Below, in pieces: positions 39,573-47,467 of a stretch of 64,000 bases of DNA. Source of the stretch: JACKAQ01 sp020634975 [NCBI: Calditrichia bacterium] (GTDB taxonomy: Bacteria; Calditrichota; Calditrichia; RBG-13-44-9); contig JACKAQ010000001.1 in the NCBI GenBank assembly GCA_020634975.1, positions 248,001-312,000 on the forward strand. The letters run 5' to 3'. Each line of letters starts with the position of its first letter. Positions within the stretch are counted from its first letter, which is position 1. The position numbers and the translations under genes were made by a program. The notes below the pieces were generated by a model. The model was not told the origin of the DNA. It was given only the letters and a program-made list of their open reading frames with translations, and ran no database searches.

Positions 39573-40112
39573 CTACGACTCAGCCAACGAAGTTCGCAAT
39601 GTTTTGAGTTGATTGCGCAAACTTGAGTCGAATACTCGCTCTTGCACTTTTACAATAAAACCACCCAACAGGGTCGGGTCGGTATGCTGTTCCAACTGCA
39701 CATCTTTCCCATACAATTTGTCCAGATGTGCTTTCAGGGCTTTAATTTGTGCCGGCGAAAGTGTAGCTACACTACGCACTTCACCACGAATAATGCCTTT
39801 GTGTTCATCCATTAATTGATCAAATGAACCAATAATATCCGGCAAATTTGCTTCCCGGTTTTTTTGGAACAATAATTGAACAAAGTTAAAAGTGAGTAGC
39901 TGCAGGCGTTTTTTATAAAGCTCGGCAAAGGTTTTGCGTTTTAAGCTGCTCGGGATCACAGGCGAAGACATCATTGTACGAAATTCCGCACTTTGTTGAT
40001 AATCATTTGCCAATAGTTTCAAATCAGCTTCAATAGATGACAGCAGTTTTTTTTCAACTGCCAGCTCAAACAAAGCCTTTGCATACCGGTTGCCTACACG
40101 GGACCCTTTCAC
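39573..40112 (-). CDS. atpH: ATP synthase delta subunit
   Basis: Peripheral-stalk subunit linking F1 to the b subunits. I choose GTG 40112 as start: AAGGAAG lies just upstream, and the product ('VKGSRVGNRYAKALFELAVEKK', 179 residues) then matches family length. An ATG at 40148 would overlap atpF by 23 bp and add an atypical basic leader. The C-terminal signature 'LLGGFIVKVQERVFDSSLRNQLKTLRTSL' is clear. Confidence 0.92.
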   Translation of the reverse strand: MKGSRVGNRYAKALFELAVEKKLLSSIEADLKLLANDYQQSAEFRTMMSSPVIPSSLKRKTFAELYKKRLQLLTFNFVQLLFQKNREANLPDIIGSFDQLMDEHKGIIRGEVRSVATLSPAQIKALKAHLDKLYGKDVQLEQHTDPTLLGGFIVKVQERVFDSSLRNQLKTLRTSLAES

Positions 40113-40125
40113 TGCGAACTTCCTT

Positions 40126-40626
40126 CTAATTAACGTTTTTCTTACCAAACGACGAGATAGAATCGTCGATCAGTTTTTGATGTTGTGATTTATCGACGAC
40201 CACACCGATCAATTTGGATGTGGCATCAACCACAATGTCCGCTACTTCCTGCCGCAACGATGCAACAGCCGACTGACGTTCTTTGTCAATATCTTCCTTT
40301 GCACGCTGCATGAGCTTTGTAGCTTCGGCCTGCGCTTCAGAAACAATACTTTGGGCTGTTTTTTCAGCCACTTTTTTGCTTTCATCGCGCATTGCCTTAA
40401 TTTCATCCTGAACAGCATTTAACTGACGCTGTTGTTCCGCAAGCAACTTTTCAGATTCAGTTCGAGCTTGTTCCGCTCGCTGCAAAGCATCACTGATAGT
40501 TTTCTCACGGCTTTCCACGGCGTCCAAAATCGGCTTCCACGCCACTGCCCGCAAAACAATAACGACAGCAACAAACGTAATAACCGACCAAATGAACATA
40601 CCGGGATTTAAGCTTAATAATTCCAT
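40126..40626 (-). CDS. atpF: ATP synthase b subunit
   Basis: The 166-residue protein has a single N-terminal membrane helix ('FIWSVITFVAVVIVLRAVAW') and a long charged coiled coil ('AVESREKTISDALQRAEQAR'), ending near 'IDDSISSFGK'. This is the standard b-subunit design for the peripheral stalk. Only one b-type gene is present, so the stalk is probably a homodimer. It lies between atpE (12 bp) and atpH (13 bp). Confidence 0.95.
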   Translation of the reverse strand: MELLSLNPGMFIWSVITFVAVVIVLRAVAWKPILDAVESREKTISDALQRAEQARTESEKLLAEQQRQLNAVQDEIKAMRDESKKVAEKTAQSIVSEAQAEATKLMQRAKEDIDKERQSAVASLRQEVADIVVDATSKLIGVVVDKSQHQKLIDDSISSFGKKNVN

Positions 40627-40638
40627 AGCTAACCCCTA

Positions 40639-40878
40639 TCAGACTTTGGTTCCGAGCAAGAAGCAGATAACCAATCCAAAGAATGCAGCACCTTCAATCA
40701 ACGCTGCAGCAATAATCATTGCAGTACGAATATCGCCACCGGCTTCCGGTTGACGTGCCATTCCTTCAACTGCCTGACCACCAATACGTCCGATACCAAT
40801 TGCAGCGCCAATTACAGCCAATCCGGCTCCAAGACCTGCTGCCAACCATGCTAAAGCGACACTTGTCATTTTTGTCAC
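40639..40878 (-). CDS. atpE: ATP synthase c subunit
   Basis: The 79-residue hairpin forms the rotor ring. Helix 1 contains 'GLGAGLAVIGAAIGIGRIGG', the polar loop is R42-Q43-P44, and helix 2 carries the ion-binding Glu62 in 'AALIEGAAFFGLV'. The residues after Glu62 are Gly-Ala, not the Ser/Thr seen in Na+-binding rings, so proton coupling is more likely. A 121-bp gap precedes it after atpB. Confidence 0.96.
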   Translation of the reverse strand: MTKMTSVALAWLAAGLGAGLAVIGAAIGIGRIGGQAVEGMARQPEAGGDIRTAMIIAAALIEGAAFFGLVICFLLGTKV

Positions 40879-40999
40879 TCCTTTTTAATAGTTTGTGTGT
40901 GTTTTACGGTTTTTATTAATGAGTTTATTTGTGGGTAACTTACACCCCAAAACCCTAATGTCGTAAGATTTTTCACAAATAATACAACTATAAATCAAA

Positions 41000-41833
41000 T
41001 TAGTGGTCGGGGTGAGCAGACATCCCGATAAACAATGCCGTAAGCATAACGAAAATAAAGGCTTGCAAAAAAGCTACAAAAAGCTCCAGCATATTAATAG
41101 CCACTGCCAAAGGCACAGAAACTGCCGCAATTGCGACATTGCCCAAAACGATGATTAATCCCAACAACGCAAAAATTACCGTGTGACCCGCTACCATATT
41201 AGCAAAAAGTCGCATTGCTAATGCAAACGGTTTTGTAAAAAGTCCCAAAATTTCGATCGGAACTATGATCAAATACATCGGTAAAGGCAAACCACTTGGA
41301 GCGAGGTGTTTCAAATAACCACCAATTCCGTTTTCTTTAATTCCATAGAATTGAGTCATCACAAACGAAACAGTAGCCAGCGCCGCAGTTAACGCGATAT
41401 TGCCTGTGGCTGTTGAATTTCCGGGGATTAATCCGAGTAGATTGCAGGTGAGAATAAAAAAGAAAAGACTACATAAAAAGGGAGTTAAGCTTCGTCCGAG
41501 TGATTTACCCATATTCGGAATGGCAATTTCATCACGCACAAAAAGCACCATTGCCTCCAATGCACCGGACATACCTTTTGGCACAACATCTTTTCGCCTG
41601 TAAGCAAGCTTGAATACAACAACTAAAACCAGTAGCGCCAGCCACATCATTACTATATTAGATGTAATAGAAAGGTCAACCTTAACACCAAAAATATCAA
41701 CCGGCGGAAATGTGGGAAGGTGAATCCCCCAAACAGTGTTACTATCCTGCAGGTGATGCATAATCCAATCGCCAAGCGTCATATTTTCAGCGTGACTGCT
41801 TTCGCCGCCACTCAAGAGGAAAGCCGCACTCAT
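41000..41833 (-). CDS. atpB: ATP synthase a subunit
   Basis: Membrane stator of 277 residues with five to six helices. The essential Arg lies in 'FALAMRLFANMVAGHTVIFALLG', facing the c-ring Glu. 'FFILTCNLLGLIPG' is the conserved helix ahead of it. The N-terminus (about 1-50) is extended and His-rich near 'ESSHAENMTLGDWIMHH'. Its ATG overlaps by one base the stop of the preceding small membrane gene. Confidence 0.95.
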   Translation of the reverse strand: MSAAFLLSGGESSHAENMTLGDWIMHHLQDSNTVWGIHLPTFPPVDIFGVKVDLSITSNIVMMWLALLVLVVVFKLAYRRKDVVPKGMSGALEAMVLFVRDEIAIPNMGKSLGRSLTPFLCSLFFFILTCNLLGLIPGNSTATGNIALTAALATVSFVMTQFYGIKENGIGGYLKHLAPSGLPLPMYLIIVPIEILGLFTKPFALAMRLFANMVAGHTVIFALLGLIIVLGNVAIAAVSVPLAVAINMLELFVAFLQAFIFVMLTALFIGMSAHPDH

Positions 41834-42228
41834 TAAATACCCCTCTGTGCCTCATTTTTATTTGCGTTCCAGTAAACCACCATTACTTCCAGACAAAGAA
41901 ATGCAAAATACGCTGAAACGAGAGATGCTGTTAGTGGTACCATTAGCATTTTTAAAGCCCTAATTAAAACAAATAATGTTAAAAAAATCAACAAAAATCT
42001 AAAAATCATACCGCCAAAAAAAGATACCATAAATTGGCGTGGCGGTTTTTCAAAACCCCAGCTTATTATGGCGTATCCCAATATTGCATTCAGGTAAGCC
42101 AAACCGATTCCGGTTGCAACTGCCTGGCTTGTTTCACGATCCACAGAATCAGCAACAATACCAATTGCCGCTAACACGCACAATAACAATACAGCTAAAC
42201 TCGCTACCAAAAATGTCGTGAATTTCAT
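41833..42228 (-). CDS. AtpI-like small membrane protein of the ATP synthase operon
   Basis: The 131-residue protein has four hydrophobic helices ('FLVASLAVLLLCVLAAIGIV', 'GIGLAYLNAILGYAIISWGF', 'SFFGGMIFRFLLIFLTLFVL', 'MVPLTASLVSAYFAFLCLEV'). Size, topology and position between the AtpZ-like gene and atpB match the AtpI family, thought to aid c-ring assembly or Mg2+ supply. The sequence is too divergent to name by motif. It overlaps both neighbours by 1-4 bp, which suggests tight translational coupling. Confidence 0.7.
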   Translation of the reverse strand: MKFTTFLVASLAVLLLCVLAAIGIVADSVDRETSQAVATGIGLAYLNAILGYAIISWGFEKPPRQFMVSFFGGMIFRFLLIFLTLFVLIRALKMLMVPLTASLVSAYFAFLCLEVMVVYWNANKNEAQRGI

Positions 42229-42521
42229 CTCTTGGAAGTGTTTTGATTGAATTTAGAAACCAGTTTAAAAAAAATGTAAAACCCGGCAATGATAGCAAAA
42301 ATTAAACCGGCCAACATCATCCACGGGCCGGTTTCCCATTTTCCATCCAGATAATTTCCAAGGTAGGCGAAAACAACGATCAAAGTAACCAATGTCCATC
42401 CGAAATGCAGCAACGGCGCAGCCTCTCGCAGCACTTCGACAAACGATTTCTTCCCTCTTTTTCGATACGACTTGTCCGTATTTTTGACCGGAGCGCCACC
42501 GTCGTTATTTGCGGACATCAT
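42225..42521 (-). CDS. AtpZ-like small membrane protein
   Basis: I start it at the ATG pair 42521/42518 (98 residues); an earlier in-frame ATG at 42575 would run 71 bp into bactofilin. A charged N-terminus leads to two membrane helices ('LHFGWTLVTLIVVFAYLGNYL' and 'PWMMLAGLIFAIIAGFYIFF'). The short loop 'LDGKWETGPW' between them matches the AtpZ/F0F1-ATPase subunit family that precedes atpI and atpB in many bacteria. It overlaps bactofilin by 17 bp and the AtpI-like gene by 4 bp. Confidence 0.78.
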   Translation of the reverse strand: MMSANNDGGAPVKNTDKSYRKRGKKSFVEVLREAAPLLHFGWTLVTLIVVFAYLGNYLDGKWETGPWMMLAGLIFAIIAGFYIFFKLVSKFNQNTSKR

Positions 42522-42957
42522 CACGGGCTTGCTCTTTGTTGCCAGCACCGGTTTTCTCGTAATCGCCTTTACCATTTGTCAGCGCTTTCAGTTTGTTTCC
42601 GGACATATCGGCGTGCCCGTTGAAAAATGCGCCTTCATCAATAATCAATTTACCCGCCGACAAATTACCGTTCAGCGAAGATGTATCTTCCAACGTTAAC
42701 CGTTCTTCAATATATATATTGCCTTCAACTTTACCGGCAATCCGGGCATTTTTCGCATAAATTTCGCCAAAAATTTCGCCGGAACGACCAACCCGGACTT
42801 CATCTCCGGCTTTGATAAGTCCTTTAAGTTTTCCATTAATCTGCACACTGCCTTTGGTTTCAATCGTACCTTCGAGGAAGGTGCCTGCGTTAATGATGTT
42901 CAATTCGTTTTGACCGGTATATTCCGTATTGCTTTTACCGATTTTCTGAAATGCCAT
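42505..42957 (-). CDS. Bactofilin (polymer-forming cytoskeletal protein)
   Basis: The 150-residue protein has the bactofilin core (about 20-115), a right-handed beta-helix of short repeating strands: 'GTFLEGTIETKGSVQINGKL', 'GEIFGEIYAKNARIAGKVEG', 'TLEDTSSLNGNLSAGKLIID'. The C-terminal tail is polar and disordered. Bactofilins assemble into membrane-associated filaments that place cell-wall enzymes. The gene begins 2 bp after an M23 peptidase gene, the pairing seen in several other bacteria. Confidence 0.92.
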   Translation of the reverse strand: MAFQKIGKSNTEYTGQNELNIINAGTFLEGTIETKGSVQINGKLKGLIKAGDEVRVGRSGEIFGEIYAKNARIAGKVEGNIYIEERLTLEDTSSLNGNLSAGKLIIDEGAFFNGHADMSGNKLKALTNGKGDYEKTGAGNKEQARDDVRK

Positions 42958-42959
42958 AC

Positions 42960-43739
42960 TTATTCTCCTAAATTGTTCAAATCCATGAGATATAACCGAG
43001 GATTCTGCGGTTTACCATTTTTCCAAATTTCGAAATGCAAGTGGGGACCCGAAGAAATTCCGGAATTACCCACTAAACCAATCACATCACCCTGGCTCAC
43101 TTCCTGGTGAATACTAACCAAATTTTGCGAATTGTGACTATAATACGTTAAATACCCGCCCGGATGGTATAAAATTATCGAGTATCCAAAATCATTTGTC
43201 CACCCACTAAACAGCACTTTTCCATCACCTGCAGCCTGAATAGGCACTCCCTCTTTGGCAACAATATCTAATCCGGGATGTTCTGGCCAGCGAAACTCTT
43301 GAGATACAAATCCGACAACCGGCGATTTTAGCGGAAGTGTGGTTAAAAGCGTAGCTTTTGCTTGCGTTTCAACCAGCGTTTCAGGATCATAAGATTGTTC
43401 CCGGGCACGCTCGGCAAATTTTATGTAACCTTGTAAACTATTGCGAACCTTATCTTTATATGCTTTGATTGTATCGAGCTGAGCCTGCAATTCATACCCA
43501 ACTTTCAACTGCTCACGAAGCTGAGTAAGTTCATTTTCACGTTCTGCTTTTTCGAGTGCAGCTTGTAAAACGCGACTATACGTGACGATACCGAACACAA
43601 CACTAACCAAAGCAACAGCCAAAAACACAACAATAAAATTGAGCGTCGAGTATTTCAGACGGAAACTTTTAGGCGGCGCTTCCTGATTATCCGGCACCAA
43701 CAATATGTTTAAATACTTTTTTTTGTCTTTCTTATGCAC
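42960..43739 (-). CDS. M23-family (LytM) peptidoglycan endopeptidase, membrane-anchored
   Basis: The 259-residue protein has a basic cytoplasmic start, one transmembrane helix (about 30-52), a coiled coil (55-95, 'KAERENELTQLREQLKVG') and a C-terminal M23 domain. Zn ligands appear as His and Asp in 'EHPGLDIVAKEG' and the second His of 'GPHLHFEIW'; the general-base His is in 'TYYSHNSQN'. The active site therefore looks complete. Direct coupling to bactofilin suggests localised wall cleavage controlling cell shape or curvature. Confidence 0.92.
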   Translation of the reverse strand: MHKKDKKKYLNILLVPDNQEAPPKSFRLKYSTLNFIVVFLAVALVSVVFGIVTYSRVLQAALEKAERENELTQLREQLKVGYELQAQLDTIKAYKDKVRNSLQGYIKFAERAREQSYDPETLVETQAKATLLTTLPLKSPVVGFVSQEFRWPEHPGLDIVAKEGVPIQAAGDGKVLFSGWTNDFGYSIILYHPGGYLTYYSHNSQNLVSIHQEVSQGDVIGLVGNSGISSGPHLHFEIWKNGKPQNPRLYLMDLNNLGE

Positions 43740-43986
43740 AACAAACCCAAATAGTTAAGTCAACGAAAATCATAGTAAGAAAAGTAATATTGAAGATACA
43801 ATTTTTCCTAATACATTTTCACATAATTTTTGCAGAGCCCGATCAAAGGATTGCTGAAATCTTCCAAATTTTTCTTGATTTATCAATGCCGGAAAAGTCT
43901 ATTCCGGATTAGACAGGCGGGAATAATACCATGATTTGTGATAGGATTACGTGATGAGATTAACATACTCTATACAAATTTAAAGG

Positions 43987-44867
43987 CTAAAACTTAATTT
44001 GATCCAGAATATCCATCAAACGCTCCAAATCTTCACTCGAATAATACACGATCTCGATGGAGCCGCCTTCTTTTTTGGTGCGCAATTTTACCTGCGTGCC
44101 AAATTTTTCACGCAATTTACTTTCAATTCGATTATTGTAAGCGGATTTTCGTTGCTGTGCGGTTTTTTCCGGCGATTTGCTTTTTACTTTTTCCTGGGCT
44201 TTTCGGGCAAGCTGTTCAACCGAACGAACGGATAGATTTTCGTTGACCGCTTTTTTCCAGATTTTTTCCTGCTCTTTTTCATCGGCAACGCTCAACAATG
44301 CCCGGGCATGACCTTCCCGCAAACTGCCTTTTTGCAAGCTTTCCTGAATTTTCGATGGCAATTTTAATAAGCGAATAACATTGGAAACTGTCGTCCGGTC
44401 TTTGCCTATTTTTTTGGCGACTTCTTCCTGGGTCAAGCCGCATTCATCGATTAATTGTTGGTAACCTTTGCCTAATTCGATGGGATTTAATTGCTCCCGC
44501 TGCACATTTTCGATCAATGCGATTTCCAGCATTTCCTCATCCGAAGTAATTTCTTTGACGAAAGCCGGAATTTTTTGATACCAAGATCGATTGTTGCACG
44601 CAGCCGCCGTTCCCCGGCAACCAGCTGAAAATTCCCATCACCCATCGGACGAACCAATACAGGCTGAATCACACCTTTTTCCCGAATGGAGCGTTTCAGA
44701 TCTTCAAATGCGGCATCATCAAAATTGATTCGTGGTTGAAACGGGTTGGCTGTAATAAGTGCAACTTCCAATTCCTGAATGGCTTCGCCGGTAACGGCCG
44801 GCACTGTTTCGATGTCGGTTGGAATAAGTGCGTGAAGCCCCTTGCCGAGATGCGCTTTACCTCTCAT
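43987..44867 (-). CDS. parB: Chromosome partitioning protein ParB, broken by a single-base deletion
   Basis: ParB/Spo0J is a CTPase that binds parS and spreads on DNA. The N-terminal frame (44867 down to 44514) holds 'GKGLHALIP', 'NPFQPRINFDD' and the CTP-binding 'LVAGERRLRA', then derails after 'IDLGIKK'. The correct continuation is in the next frame: 'IPAFVKEITSDEEMLEIALIENVQREQLNPIE'-like residues, the helix-turn-helix 'TQEEVAKKIGKDRTTVSNVIRLL' and a C-terminal dimer domain. Adding one A to the six-A run (44571-44576) restores 293 residues, a normal length. No parS site (TGTTTCACGTGAAACA-like) was seen in the window. It overlaps parA by 4 bp. Confidence 0.88.
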
Positions 44868-45637
44868 TGAATAACACTTTCTTTGGCTAAAACTTCCTCT
44901 GCTAATTTCATATAATTTTCCGCACCGCTGGATGTTGCGTCAAACATCACAATCGGCAAGCCAAAGCTGGGTGCTTCGCTCAATCGTACATTTCGCATAA
45001 TTGCTGTTTGAAACACCTTCTCTTTGAAATAATCACGAACCTCTTTTTCAACCTGATTGCAAAGATTCAACCGTCGATCATACATCGTAAGCAATACACC
45101 ATAAATTCCCAATTTCCGGTTGAGGTGCCGTTGAACCAAACGAATGGTATTCAGCAGTTTGCTCAATCCTTCTAATGCATAATATTCACATTGAATGGGA
45201 ATGAGTACGCTATCTGCTGCGGTTAATGAGTTCAAGGTGAGGATTCCCAGCGAGGGCGGACAATCTATTATGATGTAGTCATAATCCTGCTGAATAGTGC
45301 GTATCTGTTCTTTGAGGATTTTCTCACGCGCAATAACCTGCACCAATTCCACTTCTGTGCCCACAAGGTTAATGTGGGATGGTATCAACGATAAATTGGG
45401 CACTTTGGTAGACATAACAATTTTCGAAATGTCTTCGTTATTGACAAATACGTCGTAAACGCTCTTCTCCAACCCCCGGCTATCGATACCCAAGCCGGAA
45501 GTTGCGTTAGCCTGAGGATCCACATCTATCAACAGAACATTTTTTTCTGCGACAGCAAGACAGGAAGCCAGGTTAACTGCGGTGGTTGTTTTACCTACGC
45601 CGCCTTTTTGATTTGCAACTGCTACAATGATCCCCAT
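44864..45637 (-). CDS. parA: Chromosome partitioning ATPase ParA (Soj)
   Basis: ParA forms ATP-dependent DNA-bound dimers that ParB moves along. I start it at ATG 45637 ('MGIIVAVANQKGGVGKTTT'); a GTG at 45646 is in frame. The deviant Walker A 'KGGVGKTTTAVNLAS', 'VLLIDVDPQANATSGLG' and 'YDYIIIDCPPSLGILTLNSL' are intact. The 257-residue length is typical of chromosomal Soj. Its stop overlaps the parB start by 4 bp. Confidence 0.95.
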   Translation of the reverse strand: MGIIVAVANQKGGVGKTTTAVNLASCLAVAEKNVLLIDVDPQANATSGLGIDSRGLEKSVYDVFVNNEDISKIVMSTKVPNLSLIPSHINLVGTEVELVQVIAREKILKEQIRTIQQDYDYIIIDCPPSLGILTLNSLTAADSVLIPIQCEYYALEGLSKLLNTIRLVQRHLNRKLGIYGVLLTMYDRRLNLCNQVEKEVRDYFKEKVFQTAIMRNVRLSEAPSFGLPIVMFDATSSGAENYMKLAEEVLAKESVIQ

Positions 45638-45753
45638 AGTACTCACTCATTCTTATTATTTAACGTCGAAAATATAAAGGTCTGCCCTCTGAAATACAAG
45701 CTTAAAACCTGATCGTTAAAGGCAGTGCAAGCTTTTGTTTTTTATCGATTTAC

Positions 45754-45963
45754 TCAAAGACGACATTTTGAAAAAATATTCTGCCCTAGCCAGAATTCGG
45801 GTAGCTGGGAAGCAACAATCCATACGGTCCCGGCAACTCGATAATCCCGGGGTGCTAAACCTTTTTTACAGGTAAGCACTTGCTTTAACAAAACGTTAGC
45901 GTTGATTTTACCATCCTGGCTGAACATGTGTCCCTGCTGCGGATGCAGACAATGATATAGCAT
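45754..45963 (-). CDS. Possible small protein of 69 residues, unrecognised
   Basis: An open frame starts at ATG 45963 with GAAAG 6-10 bp upstream and ends at 45754, in the 385-bp gap between parA and a TPR protein gene. The product has three Cys and two His near the N-terminus ('LYHCLHPQQGHMF') and a hydrophobic patch ('GTVWIVASQLPEFWLG'), but no family is recognised. It may be noise in otherwise non-coding DNA. Confidence 0.3.
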   Translation of the reverse strand: MLYHCLHPQQGHMFSQDGKINANVLLKQVLTCKKGLAPRDYRVAGTVWIVASQLPEFWLGQNIFSKCRL

Positions 45964-46022
45964 AATCTTTCAAAATCGGGAATATTATTGTGATCAGAAT
46001 CGGTATTTCTGACTTACGTTTT

Positions 46023-47078
46023 TTATTCCGATTTTGCAAGTTCATTTCGGCAATGTTTTTTTAATTCCCGGGCCCGTTTATAACGTTTTTCAAGTCGTTG
46101 TTGCATGGCTTCCGGAACTGTGATTGCCAGTAATTCATCCAGCTTTTTTTCGGCAAGCAAAAAATCCCCGCGCTGCACGTCAATTTCTGCCATTTTCAGC
46201 AGACAATCTGTTTCGTTGTAATGATTGTTGCCATCGATCGATCGCACGGTATCCAGCAATTCCTGATATAATTGATACGCCCGGTCAAATTGTTTGCTGC
46301 GAAAATAAATTTCCACCAATGTCCATTTGAAAAAACGGCTTTCGGGATAGCGATGACAATTTTGTAACGCCAATTCTTCGGCATCTTCCATCCGTCCGGC
46401 ATCGATATAAATCCACGCCAGTTGATCCTTTCCGAACGAGCTGACAAATTCACCATTTTCGATGGAAGTATTAACCATTCGAATGCCCTTTTCACGATCA
46501 TCCGATACAAAAGGTAACCAGCTTAACCCTTTGGTTTTACTGCTTTTCCAGTACTTATAACTGCCGACACCCATGTAGGCATCAAAAAAGGTGGAATCGA
46601 TGGCCAAACTTTTTTCCAAACGATTCACGCCACGGGTTGCGTTCCGGTAAGCTGCCCAGGATTTGCCGCGTTTGCTGCTCATAAAACTGCGATACAAATG
46701 GGCGCTCCCCTCCAAAAAAAACAACCAGGGATCGTTTTGCAGCGAGTCGTATAACGCTTCCGCAGTTTGCACGGTTTTTTCCATCAGATCATCAAATTCC
46801 TGTTGACGGGCGTAATCTTCCCGATCCAGAATTTCTGCCTGAATGGTGGCGCCGGTGTAAAAATATCCAGCCGGATGCTCCGGGTATCTCGCGATCAGCC
46901 TGCGAAAGCGGATTTCCGCTTTGCTAAATTGGTTGTTGATCGTTTCATCAATTCCCAAATGAATCTCTTTCCGGAGTGAGTCCGTCAGCGTTTGTGCATT
47001 TGTCGCGGAGAAAGCGACAAAAAACGTTATCCACCATGTAAAAAAACAGAAAAACTTCAGAGATTTGATATATGACAT
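46023..47078 (-). CDS. Exported TPR protein
   Basis: The 351-residue protein has a signal peptide ('FFCFFTWWITFFVAFSATNAQ'). TPR-like helices follow across the rest: 'QFSKAEIRFRRLIARYPEHP', 'AAYRNATRGVNRLEKSLAID', 'DAGRMEDAEELALQNCHRYP', 'KQFDRAYQLYQELLDTV', 'GDFLLAEKKLDELLAI'. Similar single-copy periplasmic TPR proteins are common in FCB genomes, but their task is unknown. It diverges from the giant surface protein at 47468. Confidence 0.75.
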   Translation of the reverse strand: MSYIKSLKFFCFFTWWITFFVAFSATNAQTLTDSLRKEIHLGIDETINNQFSKAEIRFRRLIARYPEHPAGYFYTGATIQAEILDREDYARQQEFDDLMEKTVQTAEALYDSLQNDPWLFFLEGSAHLYRSFMSSKRGKSWAAYRNATRGVNRLEKSLAIDSTFFDAYMGVGSYKYWKSSKTKGLSWLPFVSDDREKGIRMVNTSIENGEFVSSFGKDQLAWIYIDAGRMEDAEELALQNCHRYPESRFFKWTLVEIYFRSKQFDRAYQLYQELLDTVRSIDGNNHYNETDCLLKMAEIDVQRGDFLLAEKKLDELLAITVPEAMQQRLEKRYKRARELKKHCRNELAKSE

Positions 47079-47467
47079 TAAGGCATCCGTGCGATGTTAT
47101 GCGTTGGTAAAACAGATACTCATTTTACTGTGAATCCCTCAAAATTCAAAATGAAAAATTTTAGATTTTCCGCGATTGTGCAATGAGTCAATGTCCCTAA
47201 CCGTTTTCTGCGTAAGTTTTAAGCTTGAGCAAATGCAGTGCAATTTGCGATAACTATTTGTCTGTTTTATAGTTGGCAGTCACGCTTCCTGCAGCACAAC
47301 TTCCCGGTCATTTACATAAACCTGCATTTTTGAGTCACGATTTCCAAAATTATTTCGATAATTGGAGATTATCGTTTTTTATATTTTTCATTTTCGTTAT
47401 CTCATTAAAAAACAAAGATATAGAACAAAATCATATACTATAAAATGCGTCATTGAAGGGAGCATCT
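47079..47467. other. 389-bp divergent intergenic region
   Basis: This stretch lies between a minus-strand TPR gene and the plus-strand surface-protein gene, so it must hold both promoters. No clear TAnnTTTG box, tRNA or repeat was recognised. The ribosome site GAAGGGAG (47455-47462) precedes ATG 47468. Confidence 0.5.

Noticed and set aside
47020-47035. DnaA-box-like TTATCCACC as a sign of an origin
   Set aside because: It is a single imperfect box inside a coding region, with no neighbouring boxes or AT-rich unwinding element.
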